Of a stretch of 64,000 nucleotides of DNA, positions 26,158 through 37,725 are shown piece after piece. Numbering within the stretch: the first letter of the stretch is position 1; each line of letters starts with the position of its first letter. Origin of the DNA: CALIZF01 sp046292445. GTDB lineage: Bacteria; Pseudomonadota; Alphaproteobacteria; Rhodobacterales; Rhodobacteraceae. Under the pieces are notes generated by a model. It made no database searches. It was not told the origin of the DNA and saw only the letters and a program-made list of their open reading frames with translations. The DNA is taken from contig JBKBQT010000001.1 of NCBI GenBank assembly GCA_046292445.1, forward strand, positions 62,001-126,000, read 5' to 3'. The translations under genes were made by a program, and so were the position numbers.

Positions 26158-27000
26158 TCAGTCGAAGAGGGTTTGATCGCGCATCAGCGCCGGGTCAACC
26201 CCGTCGTCGCTGCGGGTGACATCCGCGGCCGCCATGAGTTCCGCGAGGCGGGCGTCGACCGCCGCGCGCTCGATCTCCTGCACGAGTTCGCCGCGCACGG
26301 CTTCGAGCGGCGGTGTGGCGGCGAGGCGTTTGTCCGTGACGGTCACGATGTGCCAGCCGAATTGCGTCTGCACCGGATCGCTGATCTGCCCCGGCTCGAG
26401 CGCCGTCACCGCCGCCTCGAATTCCGGCACCATCATGCCGAGCCCGAACCAGCCGAGCGCGCCGCCCTGCTGGGCCGAGCCCCGGTCGGTCGAATGTTCC
26501 TGCGCCTTGGCGGCGAAATCGGCGCCGGCGGCGATCTCGGCCCGGATGCGGGCGGCCTCTTCCTCGGTCGCAACGAGGATGTGCGAGGCGCTCCATTCCG
26601 TCTGCGGCGCGGCCTCCGCGTAACGGGCGCGATAGGCGGCGTCGAGGGCGGCGTCGGTGACCGCCGCGCCGCCGATCGCGGCCAGCGCGATGCGGGCGAT
26701 GTAGTCGCGGCGGGCGTTTTCGAGCCCGGCGGTGGCGCGGGCGTCGAGCGTGCCCTCGGCGGCCTGGGCCAGCACCGTCTGCTGGATGAGCTGGTCGAGG
26801 ATCGCCCGGAAGAGGACCGGATCGGGGATCGCCTGGTATTGCGGCGGCAGGCCCTCGCGCAGGACGGCGACATGGCCGAGCGTGATTGCCGTGCCGTTCA
26901 CGGTCGCCAGCACCCGGTCGGCCTCGCCGGCACTGCCTGCGCCGCCCAAGCCCGCCGCCAGCGCCAGCGCCGCGGCGCCGATCCATCCGTGAAGTCTCAT
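26158..27000 (-). CDS. Parvulin-type peptidylprolyl isomerase (periplasmic)
   Basis: Exported PpiC/PrsA/SurA-like foldase of 280 residues. A signal peptide (about 1-25, ending near GSAGEA) is followed by a SurA_N-like helical domain, then the parvulin domain (about 135-230). Conserved blocks are SASHILVATEEEAARIRAEI, GSAQQGGALGWFGLGMMVPEFE and TQFGWHIVTV. It probably helps outer-membrane or periplasmic proteins fold. It is divergent from secA, with argJ downstream. Confidence 0.9.
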   Translation of the reverse strand: MRLHGWIGAAALALAAGLGGAGSAGEADRVLATVNGTAITLGHVAVLREGLPPQYQAIPDPVLFRAILDQLIQQTVLAQAAEGTLDARATAGLENARRDYIARIALAAIGGAAVTDAALDAAYRARYAEAAPQTEWSASHILVATEEEAARIRAEIAAGADFAAKAQEHSTDRGSAQQGGALGWFGLGMMVPEFEAAVTALEPGQISDPVQTQFGWHIVTVTDKRLAATPPLEAVRGELVQEIERAAVDARLAELMAAADVTRSDDGVDPALMRDQTLFD

Positions 27001-27014
27001 CGCCCCTGCCTCCG

Positions 27015-27043
27015 TTGACTATGCGCCGGCCGCCGCTTACATC
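27015..27043 (+). promoter_or_regulatory. Possible secA promoter
   Basis: TTGACT (27015-27020), 17 nt, then TACATC (27038-27043), in the 160-nt space before secA. The -35 match is good and the -10 is moderate (3 of 6). It would leave a leader of about 110 nt. Confidence 0.35.
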
Positions 27044-27160
27044 GCTTGGGTCCGCGCCTTCGGGTGCGGTCCGGCCCCGCCCCGTGCTTTAGGCGCGGCC
27101 GAGGGGGGCGGCAAGGCCACGCCCCGCACGTTCGTGTCAATGGGCCGTGGCGGAGAGACG

Positions 27161-29917
27161 ATGCTGGGACTGGGAACGCTGGCGCGCAAGGTGTTCGGCA
27201 CGCCGAACGACCGCAAGGTGAAGTCGGTGCGCCCGCTGGTCGCGCGGATCAACGCGCTCGAGCCCGAGGCGCAGGCGCGGTCCGATGAGGGGCTGATCGC
27301 CAAGACCGCCGAGCTGCGCGCGCGGGTGGCGAAGAGCGAGAGCCTCGACGACGTCCTGCCCGAGGCCTTTGCCAATTGCCGCGAGGCGGCGCGCCGGGCG
27401 CTGGGCCTGCGCGCCTTCGACGTGCAGCTCAAGGGCGGGATTTTCCTGCATCAGGGCAATATCGCCGAGATGAAGACGGGCGAGGGCAAGACGCTCGTCG
27501 CGACCTTTCCGGCCTATCTCAACGCGCTGACGGGCAAGGGCGTGCATATCGTCACCGTCAACGACTATCTCGCCAAGCGGGACGCGGAATGGATGGGCAA
27601 GGTCTATGCCGCGCTCGGCATGACCTGCGGCGTCGTCTACCCCTGGCAGCCCGAGGACGAAAAGCGCGCGGCCTATCGCGCCGACGTGACCTATGCGACG
27701 AACAACGAGCTCGGCTTCGACTATCTGCGCGACAACATGAAGGCGCGGATCGAGGACATGGCGCAGCGGGGCCATTACTTTGCCATCGTGGACGAGGTGG
27801 ACTCGATCCTCATCGACGAGGCGCGCACCCCGCTCATCATCTCGGGGCCGAGCCAGGATCGCAGCGAGCTTTACGTTGCCGTGGACCGGTTCATCCCGAA
27901 CCTGACAGCCGCGCATTACAAGCTCGACGAGAAGACCCGCAACGTGACCTACACGGAAGAGGGCAACGAATACATCGAGACGGCGCTGCGCGAGGCGGGG
28001 ATGCTTCCCGAGGGGCAGAGCCTTTACGACCCCGAAAGCACGACGCTCGTCCACCACGTCACCCAAGCGCTGCGCGCGCACAAGCTGTTCACCAAGGACC
28101 AGCAGTATATCGTGCGCGACGGCGAGGTGATGCTGATCGACGAATTCACCGGGCGGATGATGCGGGGCCGGCGGCTGTCGGACGGCCTGCATCAGGCCAT
28201 CGAGGCCAAGGAAGGCGTGACCATCCAGCCCGAGAACGTCACGCTCGCCTCGGTGACGTTCCAGAACTATTTCCGGCTATACGAAAAGCTCGCCGGCATG
28301 ACCGGCACGGCGGTGACAGAGGCCGAGGAATTCCGGGAAATCTACGGCCTCGGCGTGGTCGAGGTGCCGACCAACCGGCCGGTCGCGCGCAAGGACGAAC
28401 ACGATGCCGTCTACCGCACCGCGCGCGAGAAATACGACGCGATCGTCGAGGAGATCCGCAAGGCGCACGAGCGGGGGCAGCCGATCCTCGTCGGCACCAC
28501 ATCGATCGAGAAATCCGAGATGCTCTCGGGCCTTCTCAAGCAGGCCGGTATCCCGCACAACGTGCTGAACGCCCGCCAGCACGAGCAGGAGGCGCGGATC
28601 GTCGCCGATGCGGGCCGGCCGGGCGCGGTGACCATCGCGACGAACATGGCGGGCCGGGGCACCGACATCCAGCTCGGCGGCAATGTCGAGATGCAGGTGA
28701 TGGAGGCGCTCGCTGCCGACCCCCATGGCGACCCCGAAGCGGTGCGCGCGCGGATCGAGGCGGACCATGCCGCCGACAAGGCGAAGGTGATCGCGGCGGG
28801 GGGGCTGTTCGTTCTGGCGACCGAGCGGCATGAAAGCCGGCGGATCGACAACCAGCTGCGCGGCCGGTCGGGCCGGCAGGGCGATCCGGGGCGGTCGGCG
28901 TTCTTCCTGTCGCTCGAGGACGACCTGATGCGCATCTTCGGGTCCGAGCGGCTGGACAAGGTTCTGTCCACGCTCGGCATGAAGGAAGGCGAGGCGATCG
29001 TTCACCCCTGGGTCAACAAGAGCCTCGAAAAGGCGCAGGCCAAGGTCGAGGCACGCAACTTCGACATCCGCAAGCAGCTCTTGAAGTTCGACGACGTGAT
29101 GAACGACCAGCGCAAGGCGATCTTCGGCCAGCGGCGCGACATCATGCAGGCCGAGGATCTGTCGGACATCGTCGGCGACATGCGCCATCAGCTCATCGAC
29201 GATCTGGTGGACCAGCATCTCCCGCCGCGCAGCTATGCCGACCAGTGGAACGTCGATGGCCTTGCGGCGGCGGTGCGCGACCAGCTCGGCGTCGATGTGC
29301 CGCTGGCCGACTGGGCGGCGGAAGAGGGCGTGGATCAGGACGCGATCAAGGAACGGCTTGTCGCCGCGGCCGATGCCTTCATGGCCGAGAAGGCGGCAGC
29401 CTTCGGCCCCGAGGTCATGCGCGACATCGAGAAGCAGGTCCTTCTCCAGACGATCGACGGCAAGTGGCGCGAACATCTCCTGCGGCTCGAGCACCTGCGC
29501 TCGGTCGTTGGCTTTCGCGGCTATGCGCAGCGCGACCCGCTGAACGAATACAAGTCCGAAGCCTTCCAGCTCTTCGAATCCATGCTCAACGCGCTGCGCG
29601 GCGAGGTCACGGCCAAGCTGGCGCAGATCCGTCCCCTGACGGCCGAGGAACAGGCCGAGATGATGCGCAGCCTCGTCGCCCAGCAAAAGCAGATGGCCGC
29701 AGCGATGGCCAATGCGGCCTCGGGCATGGTGCCGGGTGCAGCCTCCGGCGCCGCGCCGGCGGCCGAGGAGGGCGGCGATGTGGCCACGCTCGCCGCCCCT
29801 CTCGTCGCCGGTTTCGACGAGGCCGATCCCGCGACCTGGGGCAATCCTGGCCGCAACGAACCCTGCCCCTGCGGATCGGGCAAGAAGTTCAAGCACTGCC
29901 ACGGCCGCCTTGCCTGA
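27161..29917 (+). CDS. secA: Preprotein translocase ATPase SecA
   Basis: Motor of the Sec pathway, driving unfolded preproteins through SecYEG; 918 residues. Walker A is MKTGEGKT (about residue 105) and Walker B is VDEVDSILIDEARTPL. The preprotein cross-linking domain follows, then NBD2 with ATNMAGRGTDIQLGG, the helical scaffold, and the C-terminal zinc site NEPCPCGSGKKFKHCHG, which binds SecB. I chose ATG 27161 (GGAGA 5 nt upstream) over an in-frame GTG at 27134. Confidence 0.97.
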   Translation: MLGLGTLARKVFGTPNDRKVKSVRPLVARINALEPEAQARSDEGLIAKTAELRARVAKSESLDDVLPEAFANCREAARRALGLRAFDVQLKGGIFLHQGNIAEMKTGEGKTLVATFPAYLNALTGKGVHIVTVNDYLAKRDAEWMGKVYAALGMTCGVVYPWQPEDEKRAAYRADVTYATNNELGFDYLRDNMKARIEDMAQRGHYFAIVDEVDSILIDEARTPLIISGPSQDRSELYVAVDRFIPNLTAAHYKLDEKTRNVTYTEEGNEYIETALREAGMLPEGQSLYDPESTTLVHHVTQALRAHKLFTKDQQYIVRDGEVMLIDEFTGRMMRGRRLSDGLHQAIEAKEGVTIQPENVTLASVTFQNYFRLYEKLAGMTGTAVTEAEEFREIYGLGVVEVPTNRPVARKDEHDAVYRTAREKYDAIVEEIRKAHERGQPILVGTTSIEKSEMLSGLLKQAGIPHNVLNARQHEQEARIVADAGRPGAVTIATNMAGRGTDIQLGGNVEMQVMEALAADPHGDPEAVRARIEADHAADKAKVIAAGGLFVLATERHESRRIDNQLRGRSGRQGDPGRSAFFLSLEDDLMRIFGSERLDKVLSTLGMKEGEAIVHPWVNKSLEKAQAKVEARNFDIRKQLLKFDDVMNDQRKAIFGQRRDIMQAEDLSDIVGDMRHQLIDDLVDQHLPPRSYADQWNVDGLAAAVRDQLGVDVPLADWAAEEGVDQDAIKERLVAAADAFMAEKAAAFGPEVMRDIEKQVLLQTIDGKWREHLLRLEHLRSVVGFRGYAQRDPLNEYKSEAFQLFESMLNALRGEVTAKLAQIRPLTAEEQAEMMRSLVAQQKQMAAAMANAASGMVPGAASGAAPAAEEGGDVATLAAPLVAGFDEADPATWGNPGRNEPCPCGSGKKFKHCHGRLA

Positions 29918-30032
29918 CGCCGATTGTGGCACGCCCGCGGCGGCGCGCCACGCAATTGCCGCAGGTCTTGCCACGCTGGCGCCCCGAATCGGGGACAGTC
30001 TGCCGCCCATCGGGTGAAGGACGGAGGGTGCC

Positions 30033-31094
30033 GTGGCCACCAGAAGGCGCAGACTGGCAAGGGTCGTGGCGGTCGTGGCGATTGCGGCGGCCGCGGGTCA
30101 TTTCATGCAGGCCGGAACACCGGACAGGGCCGCCTCGGCTGCGGCCGTGCGGCCTGCGCCCGCGGCGGCGCCCGCGCCGATGGTCGCCTCGGCGTCGATG
30201 TCGGGCGCGCGGGCCGCCGACCTGGTGCCGCCCGCCCCGCCCGAGATCGCCCATGCCCCGCTCTTTGCCGCCGCCGCCGCCGTGCCGACCCCGCCGCTCG
30301 CGATAGCAGCGGGGATCGGGGGCCGCTTTGCCGCCGCGCTGGCGCGGGACACCAGACCGGCGGCCGTGCCTGTTTCCGTGACCGCCGCTGCGCCGGAGAC
30401 GAGCCTGCCGAGCCTGCGCGCCGCCGCCGCTGCGGACGAGGCCGTGCCCGGCTGTATCGAGGCGCTCGATGTCGCCGCTGCGCCGGGGGGGATGCTGGTC
30501 CTCGCGCTGACCGCGCCCTGCCGCGCCGATGCGCGCGTGGTGCTGCGGCATGGCGGGCTTGCCGTCACCGGCCGCACCACCATCGCAGGAACGCTTGCGG
30601 CGGTGCTGCCGGCCTTCGACCCGGCCGGCGCCGTGACGGTGCAGTTCGACGACGGGCGGCGCGTCACCGCGGCCGCCGCAGTGCCCGACCTTGGCGGGCT
30701 CACCCGCTTTGGCGTGCAGTGGATGGGCGATGACGCCTTCCACCTCCACGGCTTCGCCGGCGATGCGGGCTATGGCGCGCCCGGCCATGTCAGCGCGGGC
30801 ATGCCCGGCGGGCCGGCGGGCCATGTCGTGACGCTGGGCGATCCGGCAGTCGACAGGCCGCTCCTCGCCGAGGTCTACACCTTTCCTGCCGACCGGTCGG
30901 CGGTGCGCCTCGACCTCGAGGCGCCGCTGAACGCCGACACTTGCGGGCGCGAGATGCTGGGCGAGACGCTGCAATGGTCGGACGGCACCCTCACCTTGCG
31001 TGACCTCTCGGTGCCGATGCCCGATTGCGGCGAAGGCGACGGGTATCTTGTGTTGCAAAACCCGCTGGCCGACCTGACACTCGCCGCCAACTGA
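30033..31094 (+). CDS. Secreted protein downstream of secA, unknown function
   Basis: Protein of 353 residues with an N-terminal basic stretch and hydrophobic segment (RRRRLARVVAVVAIAAAAGHFM), then an Ala/Pro-rich linker to about residue 135. The C-terminal domain has few recognisable motifs (GCIEALDVAAAPGGMLVLALTAPC, FDPAGAVTVQFDDG, GFAGDAGYGAPGHVSAG) and four cysteines (CIEAL, APCR, DTCG, PDCG) that could form two disulfides. I recognise no domain of known function. The start is GTG at 30033 with GGAGG upstream. It is followed 19 nt later by the OmpA-domain protein; together they look like an envelope pair. Confidence 0.72.
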   Translation: MATRRRRLARVVAVVAIAAAAGHFMQAGTPDRAASAAAVRPAPAAAPAPMVASASMSGARAADLVPPAPPEIAHAPLFAAAAAVPTPPLAIAAGIGGRFAAALARDTRPAAVPVSVTAAAPETSLPSLRAAAAADEAVPGCIEALDVAAAPGGMLVLALTAPCRADARVVLRHGGLAVTGRTTIAGTLAAVLPAFDPAGAVTVQFDDGRRVTAAAAVPDLGGLTRFGVQWMGDDAFHLHGFAGDAGYGAPGHVSAGMPGGPAGHVVTLGDPAVDRPLLAEVYTFPADRSAVRLDLEAPLNADTCGREMLGETLQWSDGTLTLRDLSVPMPDCGEGDGYLVLQNPLADLTLAAN

Positions 31095-31113
31095 GGGGGC
31101 AACGGGGCGGTGC

Positions 31114-32634
31114 ATGCGCGGAGCGGGATGGGGCGCGGCGATGGTCGCTGCGCTTTCGCTTGGGTCCGGCGCGGCTTGGGCCGATGACGTGACCCTCGTG
31201 TCTGCGGGGGGCGGCCTGACGGTCAGCGGCACGTTGCGCAGCTATGACGGCGCGGTCTACCGCGTCGAGACCGTCTACGGCTTGTTGACCCTCGATGCCT
31301 CGGCCGTGACCTGCGAGGGGCCGGGCTGCCCCGACCTGACACGCTTCGTGCCCCGCCTGACGATCGCGGGCGAGCGTTATCCCGGTGCTGCCCTGATCGC
31401 GGCGCTTGTCGCGGATTATGCCGCGGCCATCGGCGCGGGCCTCGCCCGGACCGAGACGGCGGAGGGGTTCACCCTGTCGCTGGCCGCCGAGGGCCGTGGG
31501 ATCGCGGATATCGCCTTCCATATCGAGGCCGACACGGCCGCGATCCGCGCCGCGCTCGACGACGGGGCTGCCGACCTCGCCATCCTTGCCGCCGACCCCG
31601 GCCGGGACGAGGGGCGGATGCTCGCGCTCGACGCGCTGTTGCCGGTGGTCTGGCCGGGCAACCCGGTGCGCCAGCTCGGCCTGCGCGACCTGCGGGCGGT
31701 GCAGGCGGGTGCGGTGGCCAACTGGGCCGATCTCGGCGGGCCGGACATGCCGGTGGCGGTGCATGCGCTGCGGGCGGGGATGGGGCTGCAGGGGCTGGTG
31801 GACAAGTGGCTGGGGGCGCCGCCGCCGCCGGGCGCAGTGCGCCACGACGACCCGGCGGCCCTCGCCGCCGCCGTCGCGCGCGATCCCTGGGCGCTGGCGC
31901 TGGTGCCGGCATCGCAGGCGGCGGGTCTGGCGCCGCTGCTGCTGGCCGACAGTTGCGGTCATGTCATCCGGCCGGGCCGCTTTGCGGTCAAGGCCGAGGA
32001 TTACCCGCTGGCCGCCGCCGTCCATCTCGTCGCCCCGCGCCGCCGCCCGCCGGCCATCGCGCGGGCGCTGCTCGACCATGCCGCGACCCCCTCGGCGCAG
32101 TCGGCCATCGCCGCGGCGGGGTTCGCCGATCTCGCCGCCGAGGCGCAGCCGGTGACCGACCAGGGCGGCCGGATCGTCAATGCGATCCGTGCAGCGGGGC
32201 CGGAGGTGCCGCTGGCCGAGCTCCAGCGCCTGGCCGATGCGATGACGGGGGTGGAGCGGCTTTCGCTCACCTTCCGCTTCGACGGCGGGGCGCGGGCGCT
32301 CGATGCCGCGTCCCGCACCCATCTCGCGGATCTGGCGCGGATGATCGAGGCGGGGCTGTTCGACGGGCGGGATCTGGTCTTTGCGGGGTTCAGCGACGGC
32401 GACGGCGATGCCCGCGCCAACCTCGCCCTTTCGCGCGCGCGCGCCGAGGCGACGCGGGCGGCGGTCGAGGCGGCAGCGCCGCTGCGCGATCCGGCCCGCG
32501 TGGGCCTGTCGGTCGCGGCCTTTGGCGAGGCGCTCCCCATCGCCTGCGACGAAACCCCCCTCGGGCGGCAGGTGAACCGGCGGGTCGAGGTCTGGCTCCG
32601 CCCGCTTACAGATAACCCTGCGCGCGGAAACTGA
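31114..32634 (+). CDS. Substrate-binding-like protein with C-terminal OmpA domain
   Basis: Exported protein of 506 residues. A signal peptide (about 1-23, ending ASAAWA-like at GAAWADD) precedes a phosphate-binding-protein-like (PstS_2) region: EGFTLSLAAEGRGIADIAF, then a domain with WPGNPVRQLGLRDLRAVQAGAVANWADLGG. The C-terminal ~125 residues form an OmpA-like peptidoglycan-binding domain (FRFDGGARALDAASRTHLADLARMI, NLALSRARAEATRAAVEA, GRQVNRRVEVWLRP). It probably binds a ligand while tied to peptidoglycan. The 3' end overlaps the convergent radC by 29 nt. Confidence 0.82.
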   Translation: MRGAGWGAAMVAALSLGSGAAWADDVTLVSAGGGLTVSGTLRSYDGAVYRVETVYGLLTLDASAVTCEGPGCPDLTRFVPRLTIAGERYPGAALIAALVADYAAAIGAGLARTETAEGFTLSLAAEGRGIADIAFHIEADTAAIRAALDDGAADLAILAADPGRDEGRMLALDALLPVVWPGNPVRQLGLRDLRAVQAGAVANWADLGGPDMPVAVHALRAGMGLQGLVDKWLGAPPPPGAVRHDDPAALAAAVARDPWALALVPASQAAGLAPLLLADSCGHVIRPGRFAVKAEDYPLAAAVHLVAPRRRPPAIARALLDHAATPSAQSAIAAAGFADLAAEAQPVTDQGGRIVNAIRAAGPEVPLAELQRLADAMTGVERLSLTFRFDGGARALDAASRTHLADLARMIEAGLFDGRDLVFAGFSDGDGDARANLALSRARAEATRAAVEAAAPLRDPARVGLSVAAFGEALPIACDETPLGRQVNRRVEVWLRPLTDNPARGN

Positions 32635-33403
32635 CCTCGCGCCCCTTGCCGACGATCAGGTGGTCGTGCAGCGCGAGGCCCAGAACCTCGGCGGCATCGC
32701 GGATCTGCAGCGTCATGGCGATGTCGGCCTGGCTGGGCGTCGGATCGCCCGAAGGATGGTTATGCACGAGGATCAGCGCACTGGCGTTGAGTTCCAGCGC
32801 ACGCTTGACCACCTCGCGCGGATAGACGGGCACGTGATCGACCGTGCCCTTCGCCTGTTCCTCGTCCGCGATCAGCACGTTCTTGCGGTCGAGGTAGAGC
32901 ACGCGGAACTGCTCGGTCTCGCGATGCGCCATGGCGGTGTGGCAGTAATCGAGCAGCGCATCCCAGGATGCGATGACGGGCCGCCCGATCACCCGCGCCC
33001 GCGCCATCCGCTCGGCCGCGGCGGCGACGATCTTGAGCTCGAGCACCACGGCCTCGCCGACGCCCTTCACGGCCATGAGCCGCGCCGGGGCGGCGGCGAG
33101 CACGCGGTTGAAATCGCCGAACGTGTCGATCAGCGCCCGGGCGAGCGGCTTGACGTCCTGCCGCGGGATCGCGCGGAACAGCACCAGTTCCAGCAGTTCG
33201 TAATCCGGCATCGCGCCCGCCCCGCCTTCGGCAAAGCGGGCGCGCAGCCGGGCGCGGTGGTCGCGGATGTAGGAAGGCATCCGGCCTTCGCCGAGCGGCG
33301 CCCCGGGTGCCTCGTCGCTGTCCGCAAGGGGCGGGCCGGCAAAGAGCGGCATCGCCGCGGCGTCGTGGAAGGCATGGAATTCGGGGCGGCCGCGCTTGTG
33401 CAT
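32606..33403 (-). CDS. radC: RadC family JAB/MPN protein
   Basis: RadC-type protein of 265 residues. The N-terminal UPF0758 helical part (DYELLELVLFRAIPRQDVKPLARALI and MAVKGVGEAVVLELKIV, a helix-hairpin-helix-like block) is followed by the JAMM metalloprotease-like domain with VHNHPSGDPTPSQAD. Despite its name, a DNA repair role was not confirmed for E. coli RadC. The first ~40 residues are not conserved, so translation could start at a later ATG. Confidence 0.9.
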   Translation of the reverse strand: MHKRGRPEFHAFHDAAAMPLFAGPPLADSDEAPGAPLGEGRMPSYIRDHRARLRARFAEGGAGAMPDYELLELVLFRAIPRQDVKPLARALIDTFGDFNRVLAAAPARLMAVKGVGEAVVLELKIVAAAAERMARARVIGRPVIASWDALLDYCHTAMAHRETEQFRVLYLDRKNVLIADEEQAKGTVDHVPVYPREVVKRALELNASALILVHNHPSGDPTPSQADIAMTLQIRDAAEVLGLALHDHLIVGKGREVSFRAQGYL

Positions 33404-33523
33404 GCGTCGATCCTGCACCGGGCATGGTGAACGCAAGGTTAATCGGACCGGCCGCGCGGCCCCCGCCTTGTGCGCCCTCCGCGGCCGGTCTATGTGCCCA
33501 GCCTGACCGCAGGGGTTCCCGCC

Positions 33524-34561
33524 ATGACCGTCGCGCTGCACTACTTCCGCTGGGCCTTTCTGGTGACCGGCGGGGGCCTCGCTGCCGCATTCTGGCTCGG
33601 CTGGGTGCAGTCGGGGGGCCTGTCCGGCGCGGCCGGGTTCCTGCTGATCGGCGCCATCCTCGCGGTGCTGGAGATCTCGCTGTCCTTCGACAATGCCATC
33701 GTCAATGCCAACAAGCTGAGGACGATGACGCCGCTGTGGCAGCGGCGGTTCCTGACCTGGGGCATCCTGATCGCGGTTTTCGGCATGCGGGTGATCTTTC
33801 CGCTGCTGGTCGTCGTGATCGCGGCGAAGATCGGCCCCGTCGCGGCCGTGCAGCTTGCCGCCAGCCAGCCGGCGGAATACGCCCGCCTGATCGGCGAGGC
33901 GCATCTGGGGATCGCCGCCTTCGGCGGGGCGTTCCTCATGATGGTCGCGCTCACCTATTTCTGCGATGCGGGCAAGGATGTGGACTGGATCGCCGCGCTC
34001 GAACGCCGGATGCGCCGGTTCGCCAGCATCCGGGGGCTCGAGATGGCGCTGGTGCTGGCGGTGATCCTCGTCTTCACCTGGATCCTGCCTGCGGGAGAGG
34101 AGACGACATTCCTCTTTGCCGGCGTCTCGGGGCTGGTGACCTTCCTCGGCGTCGAGGTGCTCGGCCATGTGCTCGATGCGGCTGAACAGACCGCCAGCCT
34201 TGCGGCGCGCGGCGGGCTCGGGGCGTTCCTCTATCTCGAGGTGCTCGATGCCTCGTTCAGCTTCGATGGGGTGATCGGGGCCTTCGCGCTGACGCAGAAC
34301 CTGTTCCTGATCGCGCTCGGCCTTGGCATCGGGGCGATGCATGTGCGCTCGATGACAATCATGCTGGTCGAGCGGGGGACGCTGGCGCAGTTCCGCTATC
34401 TCGAGCACGGGGCGTTCTGGTCGATCCTCGTTCTGTCGGGGATCATGTTCACGCAGACCCTCGTGCATGTGCCCGAGGTGGTGACGGGCCTGCTGGGCGC
34501 CGGCTTCATCGGGCTGTCGCTGGTCTCGTCGATCCGGCACAACCGGGCCGCGGCGGCCTGA
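33524..34561 (+). CDS. DUF475 TerC-like membrane protein
   Basis: Integral membrane protein of 345 residues with about nine hydrophobic segments. Two internal motifs, LEISLSFDNAIVNANKLRTM (about 53-72) and LEVLDASFSFDGVIGAF (about 237-253), resemble the acidic transport motifs of the two halves of TerC/DUF475 proteins, which are linked to metal-ion (Mn2+) homeostasis or tellurite resistance. The substrate here is not known. ATG 33524 is in the right place for the family start. Confidence 0.85.
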   Translation: MTVALHYFRWAFLVTGGGLAAAFWLGWVQSGGLSGAAGFLLIGAILAVLEISLSFDNAIVNANKLRTMTPLWQRRFLTWGILIAVFGMRVIFPLLVVVIAAKIGPVAAVQLAASQPAEYARLIGEAHLGIAAFGGAFLMMVALTYFCDAGKDVDWIAALERRMRRFASIRGLEMALVLAVILVFTWILPAGEETTFLFAGVSGLVTFLGVEVLGHVLDAAEQTASLAARGGLGAFLYLEVLDASFSFDGVIGAFALTQNLFLIALGLGIGAMHVRSMTIMLVERGTLAQFRYLEHGAFWSILVLSGIMFTQTLVHVPEVVTGLLGAGFIGLSLVSSIRHNRAAAA

Positions 34562-34584
34562 AGGGCCGCAGCGCCCGGCCGCCC

Positions 34585-35742
34585 TCACTCACCCGCCGCA
34601 CGGCCCCAGAACCCGCGGACCTTCGAGAAGAACGAATCGCCCTCGGGGTTGTTCTCTTCCGACAGCCGTTCGAACTCGCGCAGCAGGTCGCGCTGGCGTG
34701 CCGTGAGGTTCACCGGCGTCTCGACCGCCAGCTCGATCACCATGTCGCCCGACCCGCCGCCGCGCAGTGCCGGCATGCCCTTGCCCCGCAGGCGCATCTG
34801 CTTGCCGGTCTGGCTGCCCGCCGGCACCTTGACCCGGCTCTTGCCGCCGTCGATCGTCGGCACCTCGACCTCGCCGCCGAGCGCCGCCGTGGCGATGCTG
34901 ATCGGCACGCGGCAGTAAAGATGCACCCCGTCGCGCTGGAAGATCGGGTGCTCCTTGACCTCGATGAAGATGTAGAGATCCCCCGTCGGACCGCCGCGCA
35001 GCCCCGCCTCGCCCTCGCCGGCAAGCCGGATGCGGGTGCCCGTCTCGACCCCCGCGGGGATGTTGACCGACAGCGCACGTTCCTTTTCCACCCGGCCCGC
35101 GCCGCCGCAGACCTTGCAGGGGTTCTTGACGATCTGGCCTGCGCCGCCGCAGGTCGGGCAGGTCCGTTCGACGGTGAAGAAACCCTGCTGCGCCCGCACC
35201 TTGCCCATGCCCGAACAGGTCGGGCAGACGACCGGCTCGGCCCCGCCCTCGGCGCCGGTTCCCTTGCAGGCGTCGCAAACGACCGAGGTCGGAACCTGGA
35301 TGGTCTTCTGCACCCCCGCCCAGGCCTCTTCGAGGCTGATGCGCAGGTTGTAGCGCAGGTCCGACCCGCGCTGCGCCCGCGAACGCCCGGCGCCGGCACC
35401 GCCGCGCCCGCCCATGAAATCGCCGAACAGATCCTCGAACACGTCCGAAAACGCGCTCGCGAAATCGCCCTGCTGGAACCCCGCGCCGCCCGGCCGCCCG
35501 CCGCCGCCCATCCCGCCCTCGAAGGCGGCATGGCCGAACCGGTCGTAGGCCGCCTTTTTCTGCTCGTCCTTCAGGACGTCATAGGCCTCGTTCACTTCCT
35601 TGAACTGCGCCTCGGCCTTGGGGTTGTCGGCGTTCCGGTCGGGGTGGAGCTCCTTGGCCTTGGTGCGATAGGCCTTCTTGATCTCCTCGGGCGACGCGCC
35701 GCGCGCGATGCCGAGCACTTCGTAGAAATCCCGCTTCGCCAT
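34585..35742 (-). CDS. dnaJ: Chaperone DnaJ
   Basis: Type I J-protein co-chaperone of DnaK; 385 residues. The J domain carries HPD in KELHPDRNADNPKA, followed by a Gly/Phe-rich linker (GGMGGGGRPGGAGFQQGDF). There are four zinc-finger repeats CxxCxGxG (CDACKGTGAEG, CPTCSGMG, CPTCGGAG, CKVCGGAG) and the C-terminal substrate domains. It lies 72 nt after dnaK with a hairpin between them. Confidence 0.97.
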   Translation of the reverse strand: MAKRDFYEVLGIARGASPEEIKKAYRTKAKELHPDRNADNPKAEAQFKEVNEAYDVLKDEQKKAAYDRFGHAAFEGGMGGGGRPGGAGFQQGDFASAFSDVFEDLFGDFMGGRGGAGAGRSRAQRGSDLRYNLRISLEEAWAGVQKTIQVPTSVVCDACKGTGAEGGAEPVVCPTCSGMGKVRAQQGFFTVERTCPTCGGAGQIVKNPCKVCGGAGRVEKERALSVNIPAGVETGTRIRLAGEGEAGLRGGPTGDLYIFIEVKEHPIFQRDGVHLYCRVPISIATAALGGEVEVPTIDGGKSRVKVPAGSQTGKQMRLRGKGMPALRGGGSGDMVIELAVETPVNLTARQRDLLREFERLSEENNPEGDSFFSKVRGFWGRAAGE

Positions 35743-35768
35743 GTCTGACCCTCCCGGGGAACGCAGCA

Positions 35769-35793
35769 GGCGGCCCCCGTGTCGGGGGCCGCC
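35769..35793 (-). terminator. 10-bp hairpin between dnaK and dnaJ
   Basis: GGCGGCCCCC (35769-35778) pairs perfectly with GGGGGCCGCC (35784-35793) around a 5-nt loop, about 22 nt after the dnaK stop and before dnaJ. No U-run follows on the minus strand, so partial termination or mRNA stabilisation of dnaK are both possible. It would set more DnaK than DnaJ. Confidence 0.55.
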
Positions 35794-35814
35794 CTAGCCG
35801 CGTCGCGGTTTGCG

Positions 35815-37725
<1,911 letters not shown>

